DNA from: Acidobacteriota bacterium
GTDB taxonomy: Bacteria; Acidobacteriota; Terriglobia; Terriglobales; Acidobacteriaceae
Direction of reading: 5' to 3'
Length of the DNA stretch: 64,000 nt
Assembly (NCBI GenBank): GCA_021813745.1
Contig: JAKAJO010000022.1
Coordinates: forward strand, 78,773 to 142,772
Shown here: one piece after another, positions 46,533-56,004 of the stretch
How the letters are laid out: each line of letters begins with the position of its first letter
How positions within the stretch are numbered: the stretch's first letter is position 1
Made by a program: the position numbers and the translations under genes
The notes under the pieces: model-generated
The model's input: only the letters and a program-made list of their open reading frames with translations
The model's database searches: none
What the model was told of the DNA's origin: nothing

Positions 46533-48676
46533 TCCTCAACCCCTTCTTCCGCGAAGCTCCGAAGAATCTCAGTGATGTCTGGCAAGCTATAGCTATCTGC
46601 TGGCGAGGCAGCTGTGAAGGGCTCCGTTTCTTCTTTTTCGGGCTTGCCGGGTTGTTCCGCGCGCACAGCGTCTCGCCTCTGCAATTCCTGTCGTTCGGCG
46701 CGCCGGTTGTCGCGAATCGCGCTAGTACGTTCGCTGTCTGGTATACCCGAAACGTCAGGAGCCATGGCTTCCGCCTCGCGGATCACTGACTGCATTTGGT
46801 TGATGAGCGTGACTCGTCCCTGTGTCTGTTCCGGCCGAGCGGAGGAAGTTAGAGACCGCGCTTCCTGCCGGAGTTGGTCAATCTCCCAGAGGGTTTTCCC
46901 TTCGTGGATACGGCTGCGATCCGTGAGAGTGCAGGCAATGAAGTTGGGCTGTCCAGGCTCACCATGCAGCCAAACAGAATCCATGCAGCGGGGATCGTAA
47001 GAAATCTTGATCTTCCATGTACCCCTTTGCCTGGCCTTGTCAAACCAATGCTCATCTATCGCGAGAGGACATGAGTAGAAGCAACCCGCATAACGGATGC
47101 CGTGGCACGTAACCGTAGCTTCGTCAGAGGGCAACAGGCTGACACGTACTTGTTCCGCTGGGAAAGTGCGCAAACAGCCACCTCCGTGACCAATTCCCCA
47201 TTCCCACATTTCGATTGGGACCGGCGTCACGCGGTCGCGGATCATTTCGGGCGAGAGAGGATAGTCTCTTAGGACATGGCTATTGTTGTAGGCCAATACG
47301 CAAAAAATCAGAATGCGGGTGAACTGATCAATGTCGAGAGTTGCGTCGAGGCGATAATCCCTTCCTCCACGCTGCTGATAGTCTTCCTGAATATAGCCAG
47401 GCGTATATGCCTTGAACCGTGCAGGCAGCAACCGAAACTGTTGCTCAACCAGGCCTTTCCAGTCGGCGCGATATGGCGCAGTATTCTCAACATAGAGGTT
47501 GTAATTATTGATGAGCGTCTCCACCATGCGTCCCGCCATCTCACCGCGGTCGCCTAGGAGGCGTACAGGCATTCCTACACTCGGCCATTCCTCCGGCAGT
47601 ATTCGTATGCCGAAGCGGTCACAGTAACTGACCTTGTCCAGTACGGTGACACTGAGAGCCTCCATTGCTCCCACCCAGCTCGGGCCTTCTAATCCAACAT
47701 GGATACCGGTAATCAAATGGCTGAAAACATCGATGATGACATAGACAACAGGGCGCCCAATAATACGACTGCGATCATAGCGGCTGACGAGATAGACATC
47801 AGCGATGGTCGCGTCGATCTGGTATCTTTCACCGGGGCCGGAGACGCCGTCCGAGGAGGCTCCTAACAAGCCCCTCATATCCTTGTCGTATACACGAGGT
47901 GTGTGCCGGCGGCGACTAACTGCGAAGATGTCGTTGTCCTTCTCGTACCAATACCTGAACTGCACGAGCGTCGGCGAACCAGTCCGGACAACCAATTCCT
48001 GACGACCGTGATTTGGGTTGATAACGGCATCCGTGAAATTTTCCGTTAGCATCGCGTGGTAGCATTCCGCGAGATCGAAGGCAGGCTTACTTGCATAGAA
48101 GCGGGTAATTGCGGCGCGGAAGGTGCTGCGCATATCGGCATCTACGTTAACCACGGCGACGTCTGGGTTAATGGGACGACGCCCGCGCGGCTTATCGGAT
48201 ACGGCCTTGTCCCGACCCCGCCCACCACATTTGTCGAAGTCGGGCAAAAGAGCATTGGGGGTTATGCCACGTTGCCAGTAGCGCCGAAGAAGGCGATAAA
48301 ACGAAACATGGCTTTCATCTTGCTTAGCCATTTGGGCAGCGATGAGCTTTCCTCTTTGCTCAGACAAGAAAATAGCTGGCTGTTGTACGACAAGCGGTGA
48401 AATCTTCTGCCAGTTCTTGTCGCGCAGCGCGCGATGCCGGGGGGCAATTGTGTCCTCGGCGACGATATAGGTGAACGGATCTTCTACATCAAATCGCAAC
48501 TGTTTGGCGTCTGCCATCGTTTCCAACTCGGCATGACGGCGATAAAGAGGGAGGGCATTCTTCGATGCGATATCGATCAAGAAGTAGCCACGGCCTTGGA
48601 TATCGATCCAAAGCACCCGCTCGATACGGCCTTCCTCAGTGAAGGCGACCAACTGGTTTACGGCCAACAGTCGCAT
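46529..48676 (-). CDS. tnsB: TnsB DDE transposase
   Basis: 715 residues, close to Tn7 TnsB (702). The DDE catalytic residues are Asp288 (YQIDATIADVYLVSR), Asp376 (PVRLLGDRGEM) and Glu411 (DWKGLVEQQFRLLP). An N-terminal DNA-binding region and a C-terminal beta-barrel region (about residues 520-600) flank the core. TnsB binds the repeats in the element ends and cuts and joins the 3' ends. The start codon shares one base with the tnsA stop (TAATG), and the stop overlaps tnsC, so the three are tightly coupled. Confidence 0.95.
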   Translation of the reverse strand: MRLLAVNQLVAFTEEGRIERVLWIDIQGRGYFLIDIASKNALPLYRRHAELETMADAKQLRFDVEDPFTYIVAEDTIAPRHRALRDKNWQKISPLVVQQPAIFLSEQRGKLIAAQMAKQDESHVSFYRLLRRYWQRGITPNALLPDFDKCGGRGRDKAVSDKPRGRRPINPDVAVVNVDADMRSTFRAAITRFYASKPAFDLAECYHAMLTENFTDAVINPNHGRQELVVRTGSPTLVQFRYWYEKDNDIFAVSRRRHTPRVYDKDMRGLLGASSDGVSGPGERYQIDATIADVYLVSRYDRSRIIGRPVVYVIIDVFSHLITGIHVGLEGPSWVGAMEALSVTVLDKVSYCDRFGIRILPEEWPSVGMPVRLLGDRGEMAGRMVETLINNYNLYVENTAPYRADWKGLVEQQFRLLPARFKAYTPGYIQEDYQQRGGRDYRLDATLDIDQFTRILIFCVLAYNNSHVLRDYPLSPEMIRDRVTPVPIEMWEWGIGHGGGCLRTFPAEQVRVSLLPSDEATVTCHGIRYAGCFYSCPLAIDEHWFDKARQRGTWKIKISYDPRCMDSVWLHGEPGQPNFIACTLTDRSRIHEGKTLWEIDQLRQEARSLTSSARPEQTQGRVTLINQMQSVIREAEAMAPDVSGIPDSERTSAIRDNRRAERQELQRRDAVRAEQPGKPEKEETEPFTAASPADSYSLPDITEILRSFAEEGVEE

Positions 48677-49512
48677 TACACAAGCCTCCGTTTCTGGTAC
48701 TCGTCGTTGACCTTCAGCTCCGAGATCGGAAGATTGCCATTCAGTGTGACGTGCTCCATGGCGCAGGTCACCTTGCGTGTGGAGAGCAGGTGGCGCATGA
48801 GCGTCAGACCTGATCCAGGCGGCAGTCCGTGACGTGCATCCATCTCGTTGCAGAACGCCGCAAGTGACAATCGCCGAGGTGTCACAACCTCATTAAGGAA
48901 GGTCGGGATCAGCGCCAGCACTCTATCCTCGATCCCAGCGGGCGAGAAAAATGGATGAGCCCAGGCGATATTGCCGATCAACTGCCGGGGTAATTCAGCT
49001 CGGGTCACGATGCTCCACGGAATTCCCCGTTCCTGCCAATACCGCCATTCAATTTCCAGCTTTTGCAGCACCCGCGGCTTTGCAAGCTCTTCTGCACTTT
49101 TGACCGCAAAGGCTCGAGTGACCTCTTTGGCCCCAAGGCGGCAGTCCTGAACGAGGTCTGTTGTCATGACCATCGGCTGAGGCGTACCTGGCATTCGCGG
49201 ATGACGCACCTTCATGCCTTCCGCAATGTCCTGCGTGTCCTTAACGTCCAAAGGAAACTGCTCGCGCAGGTCAACAGTTGAGGGTTGCCAATCCAGCAAC
49301 AAGAACAGATCAAGCTCAAGATCAGAGAGAAGATGATGAATTCGTCCGGTGCAGATTCCGCGAAGTCGGTGACATCTCCCTTGAGAGGGAACATCTTGGG
49401 TGGTCAGCCACGGCTTGTAATCTGCACCCTCACCCTGCCCACGTCCTTCCTTAACGAACTGAGCAGCGCGTTTTTCATCAATTACATACTTCCTTCGCCG
49501 CTTACGTGCCAT
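48676..49512 (-). CDS. tnsA: TnsA endonuclease subunit
   Basis: 278 residues, near Tn7 TnsA (273). It cuts the 5' ends so the element moves by cut-and-paste. The nuclease core has Glu66 in SDLELDLFLLL, Asp119 in MVMTTDLVQDC and Lys138 in RAFAVKSAEEL, matching Tn7 Glu63, Asp114 and Lys132. The residue two before the lysine, Gln in Tn7, is Ala here. The C-terminal domain that binds TnsC follows. GGGGAGG precedes the ATG. It is the first gene of the tns operon and diverges from hsdM with 80 bases between. Confidence 0.92.
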   Translation of the reverse strand: MARKRRRKYVIDEKRAAQFVKEGRGQGEGADYKPWLTTQDVPSQGRCHRLRGICTGRIHHLLSDLELDLFLLLDWQPSTVDLREQFPLDVKDTQDIAEGMKVRHPRMPGTPQPMVMTTDLVQDCRLGAKEVTRAFAVKSAEELAKPRVLQKLEIEWRYWQERGIPWSIVTRAELPRQLIGNIAWAHPFFSPAGIEDRVLALIPTFLNEVVTPRRLSLAAFCNEMDARHGLPPGSGLTLMRHLLSTRKVTCAMEHVTLNGNLPISELKVNDEYQKRRLV

Positions 49513-49557
49513 TTCGCCTTTTCCTCCCCTCAGGGACTATATCGGCAAAATGACCTC

Positions 49558-49586
49558 TTGACTTTAGCTATGCTATAACATATCTT
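49558..49586 (+). promoter_or_regulatory. hsdM promoter with internal palindrome
   Basis: TTGACT at 49558-49563 and TATCTT at 49581-49586, spacer 17. The start site would fall at about 49592-49593, right at the hsdM ATG, so the transcript would be nearly leaderless. The palindrome TAGC-TAT-GCTA at 49565-49575 lies inside the spacer and could be an operator for the XRE domain fused to HsdM. The opposite strand leads into tnsA. Confidence 0.45.
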
Positions 49587-49592
49587 GCACTA

Positions 49593-51422
49593 ATGGACGT
49601 TACGGATCAATTTGGCGACCAAATTAGGAGCCTCAGAAACGCCATCAACCTGAGTCAGGAGCAGCTCGCATCGAGGCTAAATGTCTCATTTGCAACGGTT
49701 AACAGGTGGGAGAGTGGCAAGGTGAAGCCGCAGAAGACGCAGCTCGCCGCACTTCAGCAGCTAATGGAAGAGGCAGGTGTGACCGACGTTACCAAGGTTT
49801 CTGAATTTTCCGGCACACGGCCTACTCGCCGCCGACGGGGAGTGGCGAAGAGCACCGTGCTCTCCAACAAGAGCATGGAGCAAATGCTTTGGGACGCCGC
49901 CTGCTCCGTGCGTGGCGAGAAGGATGCGCCGAAGTTCAAGGACTATCTGCTTCCCCTGCTTTTCGTGAAGCGCCTGTCCGACGTTTTTGACGATGAGGTG
50001 CAACGGCTGACGGAGACCTACGGCGACCGGGAGACGGCCATCGAGATCCTGGAATCCGATCACGGGCTGGTGCGCTTTTACATTCCTCCCGAGGCGCGCT
50101 GGCCGGTGGTCAGCAACCGCGAGCCCTTCCAGTGGCCCGCCGGGAAAGAGCCAAAATCCCTCGGTGAGCAGTTAACCACGACTATCCGCGCCATCGTGAA
50201 ACACAATCCGTCGCTGGCCGGTGTCATCGACATAGTGGACTACAACGAAACGCGCAACGGCGAACGCGAGATCAGCGACGCGGCACTGCGCGGGGTCATC
50301 GAGACGTACTCCGATCCGCGCTACCGGCTGGGCCTGCACGATGTGGAGCCGGATTTCCTGGGCCGCTGCTACGAGTATCTGCTGCGCAAGTTCGCCGAGG
50401 GCCAGGGCCAGAGCGCCGGCGAGTTCTTCACTCCCACCGAGGTCGGCTTCCTGATGGCCGAGATCATGCGCCCACGCTCCGGCGAAGAGTGCTATGACTA
50501 CGCCTGCGGCTCGTTTGGTCTACTTATCAAGCTGCAACTGATTTCGCGCCGGTTGGACCCGCTCTCCAAGGTGCCGCTCAAGCTCTACGGGCAGGAGTTG
50601 ACCGGCTCCAGCTACGCCATCGCCTGCATGAACCGCATCATTCACGATATGGAAGGCCAGGTGGTGCGCGGCGACTCCATGCGCAATCCGAAATTTAAGG
50701 ACGGCGACACCAGCCTCAAGAAGTTCGATGTCATCGTGGCCAATCCCATGTGGAACCAGCCTTTCGATACCGACGTGTACGAGACAGACGCCTTCAGCCG
50801 GTTTGAGGAGCAGGGCGGCGTCACCACCAGCAAGGGCGATTGGGCCTGGCTCCAGCACACTCTGGCCGCGCTCAAAGATACGGGCCGGGCTGCCGTGGTG
50901 CTCGACACCGGTGCGGTCACACGCGGCTCGGGAAGCAAGAACGAGGACAAGGAGCGCAACATCCGCAAGTGGTTTGTGGAGCGCGATCTGGTGGACGGCG
51001 TCATCCTGCTACCCGACAACCTCTTCTACAACACCACCGCTGCGGGCATTATCATCGTGCTGCGCAAGTCCAAGCCCAAGGAGCGCAAGGGCAAGATCGT
51101 GCTGGTCAATGCCTCGCAGCAGTTCCGCAAGGGCACGCCTAAAAACTACCTGCCTGACGAGGCGATACGCAAGATTGCTGACGGCTATTTGAAGGCCGAG
51201 CCAGTAGAGGGTTTTGTCGGCTTAGTAAGCAACGACGAACTAGCGGAACCCAAGAACGATTTCAATCTTTCACCGTCGCGCTATTTGGCCAACGGAACAA
51301 AGAACACGTTCAGACCATTGCCGGTGCTCATGGATGAATTGAAGCGGCTCGACAAAGACGCAGCCAATTTGTCCTCCGAACTTCTCGGCCTGCTGGCAAA
51401 GATGGGGAAGGCGGCGCAATGA
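49593..51422 (+). CDS. hsdM: type I DNA methyltransferase subunit with fused XRE domain
   Basis: 609 residues. Residues ~8-60 are an XRE helix-turn-helix ([20 protein letters not shown]), then a linker and a full HsdM: the N-terminal helical domain ([20 protein letters not shown]), AdoMet motif I at about 302 ([13 protein letters not shown]) and the catalytic motif at about 382 ([12 protein letters not shown]). It methylates adenine at the site chosen by HsdS. Two deviations stand out: NPMW instead of the common NPPF/Y, and CGSFG instead of CGSG. The fused XRE domain could make the enzyme its own repressor. Four-base overlap with hsdS. Confidence 0.92.
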   Translation: MDVTDQFGDQIRSLRNAINLSQEQLASRLNVSFATVNRWESGKVKPQKTQLAALQQLMEEAGVTDVTKVSEFSGTRPTRRRRGVAKSTVLSNKSMEQMLWDAACSVRGEKDAPKFKDYLLPLLFVKRLSDVFDDEVQRLTETYGDRETAIEILESDHGLVRFYIPPEARWPVVSNREPFQWPAGKEPKSLGEQLTTTIRAIVKHNPSLAGVIDIVDYNETRNGEREISDAALRGVIETYSDPRYRLGLHDVEPDFLGRCYEYLLRKFAEGQGQSAGEFFTPTEVGFLMAEIMRPRSGEECYDYACGSFGLLIKLQLISRRLDPLSKVPLKLYGQELTGSSYAIACMNRIIHDMEGQVVRGDSMRNPKFKDGDTSLKKFDVIVANPMWNQPFDTDVYETDAFSRFEEQGGVTTSKGDWAWLQHTLAALKDTGRAAVVLDTGAVTRGSGSKNEDKERNIRKWFVERDLVDGVILLPDNLFYNTTAAGIIIVLRKSKPKERKGKIVLVNASQQFRKGTPKNYLPDEAIRKIADGYLKAEPVEGFVGLVSNDELAEPKNDFNLSPSRYLANGTKNTFRPLPVLMDELKRLDKDAANLSSELLGLLAKMGKAAQ

Positions 51423-52708
51423 GCATACTTGACGCACAACTCCCAAGCGAATGGACATGGAAACAGGTTGCCGACTTGTACTGGATCACGAAGAAGCCTC
51501 GCAATATTCATTTCGCTGACCACGAGGCAATTCCATTCGTGCCGATGGAACTGGTTCCAACCAACGGCAAAGAATACGTCAGCTTTGAAATGCGTGCGCC
51601 AGCGCAGATAGCGAGTGGAACGTATTTTGAAAAGGGCGACATTCTGCTTTCCAAAATCACGCCCTCTTTTGAAAATGGCAAACAAGGACTTGCGAATTCC
51701 ATTGCCGTGCCCTTCGGTGTTGCCTCAACGGAAGTGATTCCTCTCCAGCGCCTCACGCCTGAAGTGAATAGCCGATTGCTCTTTTATTACTTGCTCCATC
51801 CAGAGGTACGTGAATCCATTGCCGGGAAGATGGAAGGGTCAACCGGGCGTCAACGTGTTCCTGAACGAGTTGTCCTTGAGTACCCGGTCCCGAACCCTCC
51901 AAAAGAAGAGCAAGACAAGATCGCGGCGGTGCTGTGGAAGATACAGCGGGCGATTGAGGTGGAAGAGAAACTGACGGCGACGGCGCGCGAGTTGAAGCAG
52001 GCGGCCATGCGCCAGCTTTTCACGCGTGGCCTGCGCGGCGAAGCCCAACAAGAAACTGAAATCGGCTCCATTCCTGAGAGTTGGGAGGTCGTGCAGTTAG
52101 GCTCGTGCGCGCGGATTGGCAATGGCACTACGCCCAACCGACAGCACGCAGCTTATTGGCAGGGTGGGAATATCCCGTGGATTACTAGCGGCAGAATGTA
52201 CGAGAGGAGAATATCGGGTTCGGAGACGCACGTTACTCAGACTGCTTTGGACGAATGCAGCTTGCCACTCCTTCAGCCGGGCGCAATTCTAATGGCAATT
52301 GTTGGGCAAGGAAAGACGCTCGGCCATTGCGCTGTCTTAGATTCGGTGGCAACCGTCAGTAGGCACGTTGGATTCATTCAACTTCACGATAAGAACATTT
52401 CCCCTGAATTTGTCCGGTACTACCTTGAAGGCCAGTATGAATACCTCAGACAACTTGCTGCCGGAAACGGAAGCACGAGGGCGGCGCTTACGAGCGCAAT
52501 TTTGCGTAGCTTCTCAATCCCCTTACCAAAGCCGCAGGAGCAGAACGAAATCGTTGCCATACTAAATGCAACCGTAAGCAAGATTTCCCTGCACGAGCGC
52601 AAGCAAGCCGCTTTGCAAGACCTCTTCAAGACCATGCTCCACCAGTTGATGACGGGCGAGATTCGCGTGGCCGATTTGGAGATTGATACCAGCGAGGTGA
52701 CGGCATGA
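51419..52708 (+). CDS. hsdS: type I restriction specificity subunit
   Basis: 429 residues. Two target-recognition domains, one beginning at [15 protein letters not shown] and one at [20 protein letters not shown], each followed by a conserved helical spacer ([20 protein letters not shown] and [20 protein letters not shown]). It selects the DNA sequence for HsdM and HsdR. The bipartite recognition sequence cannot be read from the protein. Starts and ends in ATGA overlaps with hsdM and hsdR. Confidence 0.93.
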   Translation: MSILDAQLPSEWTWKQVADLYWITKKPRNIHFADHEAIPFVPMELVPTNGKEYVSFEMRAPAQIASGTYFEKGDILLSKITPSFENGKQGLANSIAVPFGVASTEVIPLQRLTPEVNSRLLFYYLLHPEVRESIAGKMEGSTGRQRVPERVVLEYPVPNPPKEEQDKIAAVLWKIQRAIEVEEKLTATARELKQAAMRQLFTRGLRGEAQQETEIGSIPESWEVVQLGSCARIGNGTTPNRQHAAYWQGGNIPWITSGRMYERRISGSETHVTQTALDECSLPLLQPGAILMAIVGQGKTLGHCAVLDSVATVSRHVGFIQLHDKNISPEFVRYYLEGQYEYLRQLAAGNGSTRAALTSAILRSFSIPLPKPQEQNEIVAILNATVSKISLHERKQAALQDLFKTMLHQLMTGEIRVADLEIDTSEVTA

Positions 52709-55632
52709 GCAAGAACCTGGCCAATGAGGCGGGCACGGTTCAGTTCCCGCTGGTGAAGCACACCGTGGAGATTGGTTGGGCACCCATCGCCGACACGGAA
52801 GCCTTGCGCTTGCGCGGTGGCGAGGCAGGACTGTTTTTCTATAAGGAACTGGAAGACGCGCTCTTGCGCCTGAACCCCGGGATCGTTAATTCGGAGAACG
52901 TGCAATCCATCATCCAGCGCATGGAAAGCGTGCCCAACAACATCGAGGGCAATCGCGAGATTCTGGACTGGCTACGAGGAAACAAGACAATCTTTGTTGA
53001 GACAGAGAAGCGGCACCGCAATGTAACGCTGGTGGACTTCACGGACCTTGCTCGTAACGTCTTCCAGGTCACCTGGGAGTGGACCTACTGCGCATTGAAC
53101 AAAAAGGGCAACCGAGCCGACGTAGTTTTTCTGGTGAACGGCGTTCCTCTGGCAATTGTAGAGAACAAAAACCCCAAACTGACCGATGCGATGGAGCGTG
53201 CTGTGAAGCAGCTTCGCCGCTACGAGCTTGAGACACCCGAGATGATCACTACGCCGCAGGTCTTCAACGTGACGCACCTGATTGAGTATTTCTACGGTGT
53301 CACATGGAACTACTCGCGGAAGGACATCTTTGAATGGAAAGCGCAGCGCGAAGAGACCTATAAGAGCGCGGTGCAGAGCTTCTTTGATCGCGCCACGTTC
53401 CTCCGGCTCGTACAGGAGTGGATTCTCTTCTTTTCAAAAGACGACGAACTGCAGAAAACGATTCTGCGCCAGCACCAGACGCGCGCCGCGGTGAAGGTAG
53501 TAAACCGCTGCGCCGACGCGGAAAAGAAGACGGGGCTGATCTGGCATACGCAGGGTTCCGGCAAGACCTTCACGATGATTACCGCCGCCCGGCTGATTTT
53601 GGAGGACAAACAAAGGTTCTCCGGCTCGACCGTAATGCTGGTGGTGGACCGCAATGAACTGCAAGGGCAGCTCTCCGGGTGGGTGGAGAGGCTGGTGGGT
53701 GAGGAACAGAGCCGCGACATCAAAGTCGAATACGCGACGAACAAGGCCAGACTCCAGGAACTGCTCGATCAGGACTTCCGCGGTCTGATTATTTCCATGA
53801 TCCACAAGTTCGACGGCATTCGTAAGGAGTCCTGCACACGGAAGGATTTCTTCATCCTGATTGATGAAGCGCACCGTTCAACGGGCGGTGACTTGGGCAA
53901 TTTCCTGATGGGCGCGCTGCCGAACGCAACTCTTATTGGCTTTACCGGGACGCCGATCGACAAAACGGCATATGGAAAAGGCACCTTCAAGGTTTTTGGT
54001 AAAGAGGATGAGGAAGGCTACCTGGACAAGTACTCCATCCGTGAGTCCATAGAAGATGGAACCACGGTTAAGCTGCGGCACACACTTGGCCGCAGTGATT
54101 TGCAATTGCCGAAGGAACTCCTGGAGAAGGAATTCCTGAACATTGTTGAAAGCGAAGGCGTAAGCGACGTTGAGGACCTAAACAAGATCCTTGACCGCGC
54201 CGTCAACCTGAAGTCGTTTCTGAAGGCGAAAGAACGCGTGGAGTTGGTCGCGCAGTTCGTTGCCAAGCACTTCAAAGAAAATGTGGAACCGCTGGGCTAT
54301 AAGGCGTTCCTGGTGGCCGTAGACCGCGAGGCATGCGCACTGTACAAAAAGGCGTTGGACAAGTACCTGCCGCCAGACTATTCCACTCCTATCTATACCA
54401 AGAGCGCCGCAGACGCGATTGATCGCCCACTCGTGTCCGAGTTGCAGCTTGACGATCCAGCCGAAAAGAAGGCGCGCAAAGCATTTCCGAAATCTGGCGA
54501 AATGCCAAATATCCTGATCGTCACCGATAAGCTTCTGACGGGCTACGATGCGCCCGTTCTCTATTGCATGTACTTGGATAAGCCTATGCGCGACCATGTC
54601 CTGCTCCAAGCAGTGGCACGCGTCAACCGTCCCTACGAGGATGAAAGGGGCATCAAGAAGCCGTGCGGACTGATTGTGGATTTCATTGGCATCTTGAAGG
54701 AGTTGAACAAAGCACTGGCATTCGATTCTGACAAGGTGAGTGGCGTGATTGAGGATCTTGATCTGCTCTTCGCCCGCTTTGCGGAACTGATGCAAGGGCC
54801 GGGGCAGGCTTATCTTTCGGCGGCGGGGAAACGCGGTGGCAACGATGAATTGCTTGACACTCTGCTCTACGAGACGTTTCTCGACAAGGACAAGCGGCAG
54901 GCGTTCAACGAGTTCTTCAAAGAAGTGGAAACCCTGTATGAAATCTTGTCGCCCGACCCGCAACTGCGGGACTACATCGAGGACTACACCCACCTGGCCG
55001 ACATCTACGTGATGTTGCGCAACGCCTACGGGAAAAAGACATCTTTCCTGGGCGACATTGCGCACAAGACGGAGATGCTGGTGCGCGAGCACGCCGAAGC
55101 CCACGGGTTGGACAAACTGTCGAAGACCGTCGAATTTGACGAAGCGGCTCTTAAGGCGCTCAAAGTTGAGAAAGGCTCAGAGAACGGGAAGGTGATCAAC
55201 CTCGTGAAGAGCCTGACCACGTCGGCCAGCGAGCGAGGCGAAAAGGAGCCATACCTGATTTCTATCGGCGAGCGCGCCGAGTCTATCATGACAGCGCTGG
55301 AGGATCGGCAGATTTCAACTGGTGAAGCGATGGCGCGCATAGAGAACCTTATGGAGGAAAGGATCAAGGCTGAAAAAGCGCGCCAAGAAAGCGGGCTCGA
55401 TCCAGAGACCTTCGAAGTTTTCTGGTTCCTGCAACACGAAAAGATTCCGAACGCTACGATGCTGGCGAAGGAAATTAGCGCCGTCTACGCTCGATTCCCT
55501 AACGCCACCAGCAGCGAAGATGAAAAGCGACAGCTAAAAGCTGAAATCTACAAGTCCCTGCTGCGCGAGGTTAGCGGTAAGCGGATGGTGGAGATCGGCG
55601 AAGCGCTGCTAAAGCTGAAAGGCATCCGATGA
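52705..55632 (+). CDS. hsdR: type I restriction endonuclease subunit
   Basis: 975 residues. The N-terminal PD-(D/E)xK nuclease is at about residues 135-156 (ADVVFLVNGVPLAIVENKNP); the SF2 translocase follows with Walker A WHTQGSGKTFTM (about 280) and the DEAH box FILIDEAHRS (about 390), then LIGFTGTPID, QAVARVNRPYE, and a C-terminal helical region that contacts HsdM. It cuts unmodified DNA after ATP-driven translocation. All key motifs are intact. Its stop overlaps the next gene by 4 bases. Confidence 0.94.
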   Translation: MSKNLANEAGTVQFPLVKHTVEIGWAPIADTEALRLRGGEAGLFFYKELEDALLRLNPGIVNSENVQSIIQRMESVPNNIEGNREILDWLRGNKTIFVETEKRHRNVTLVDFTDLARNVFQVTWEWTYCALNKKGNRADVVFLVNGVPLAIVENKNPKLTDAMERAVKQLRRYELETPEMITTPQVFNVTHLIEYFYGVTWNYSRKDIFEWKAQREETYKSAVQSFFDRATFLRLVQEWILFFSKDDELQKTILRQHQTRAAVKVVNRCADAEKKTGLIWHTQGSGKTFTMITAARLILEDKQRFSGSTVMLVVDRNELQGQLSGWVERLVGEEQSRDIKVEYATNKARLQELLDQDFRGLIISMIHKFDGIRKESCTRKDFFILIDEAHRSTGGDLGNFLMGALPNATLIGFTGTPIDKTAYGKGTFKVFGKEDEEGYLDKYSIRESIEDGTTVKLRHTLGRSDLQLPKELLEKEFLNIVESEGVSDVEDLNKILDRAVNLKSFLKAKERVELVAQFVAKHFKENVEPLGYKAFLVAVDREACALYKKALDKYLPPDYSTPIYTKSAADAIDRPLVSELQLDDPAEKKARKAFPKSGEMPNILIVTDKLLTGYDAPVLYCMYLDKPMRDHVLLQAVARVNRPYEDERGIKKPCGLIVDFIGILKELNKALAFDSDKVSGVIEDLDLLFARFAELMQGPGQAYLSAAGKRGGNDELLDTLLYETFLDKDKRQAFNEFFKEVETLYEILSPDPQLRDYIEDYTHLADIYVMLRNAYGKKTSFLGDIAHKTEMLVREHAEAHGLDKLSKTVEFDEAALKALKVEKGSENGKVINLVKSLTTSASERGEKEPYLISIGERAESIMTALEDRQISTGEAMARIENLMEERIKAEKARQESGLDPETFEVFWFLQHEKIPNATMLAKEISAVYARFPNATSSEDEKRQLKAEIYKSLLREVSGKRMVEIGEALLKLKGIR

Positions 55633-55961
55633 ATAGGCGCATCAATAGAGTGGAAGAAGCTCATGCATTCAAAGAGAGGGTCTCCGCTTGGGCAGTAAAA
55701 GTGCGCGTGAAGCCCAAGCAGGTCCGTCTGCAGACCATGAAGCGCAAATGGGCATCCTGCTCCACGGAGGGACGGGTCTCGTTTTCGTTGGACTTGTTGC
55801 GAGAGCCAAGCTCATTTCAGGACTATGTGATTGTGCACGAGCTGATACACCTCAAGGTTCCAAATCATGGAAAGCTGTTCATGAGTCTGCTCGCGGCGCA
55901 TCTTCCGAGCAACAAATACAGACGCTCTCCTGTCGAATGCAGGGGTAAGTATGCCGGATGA
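55629..55961 (+). CDS. YgjP-like (DUF45) metallopeptidase
   Basis: 110 residues. HELIHLKVPNHGKLF is the zinc-peptidase motif HExxH followed by the PNHxKxF signature of the YgjP/DUF45 (M48-related) family; RKWASCSTEGRVSFSLDLL before it is also typical. This is about half the length of E. coli YgjP, keeping mainly the catalytic core. Such genes are often found next to hsdR, but their task in restriction is not established. The ATGA overlap with hsdR makes it the fourth gene of the operon. Confidence 0.85.
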   Translation: MNRRINRVEEAHAFKERVSAWAVKVRVKPKQVRLQTMKRKWASCSTEGRVSFSLDLLREPSSFQDYVIVHELIHLKVPNHGKLFMSLLAAHLPSNKYRRSPVECRGKYAG

Positions 55962-56004
55962 ATCTCACTTGAAATCGAGATACTAGTCTCTTTCTGGAGC
56001 TACA

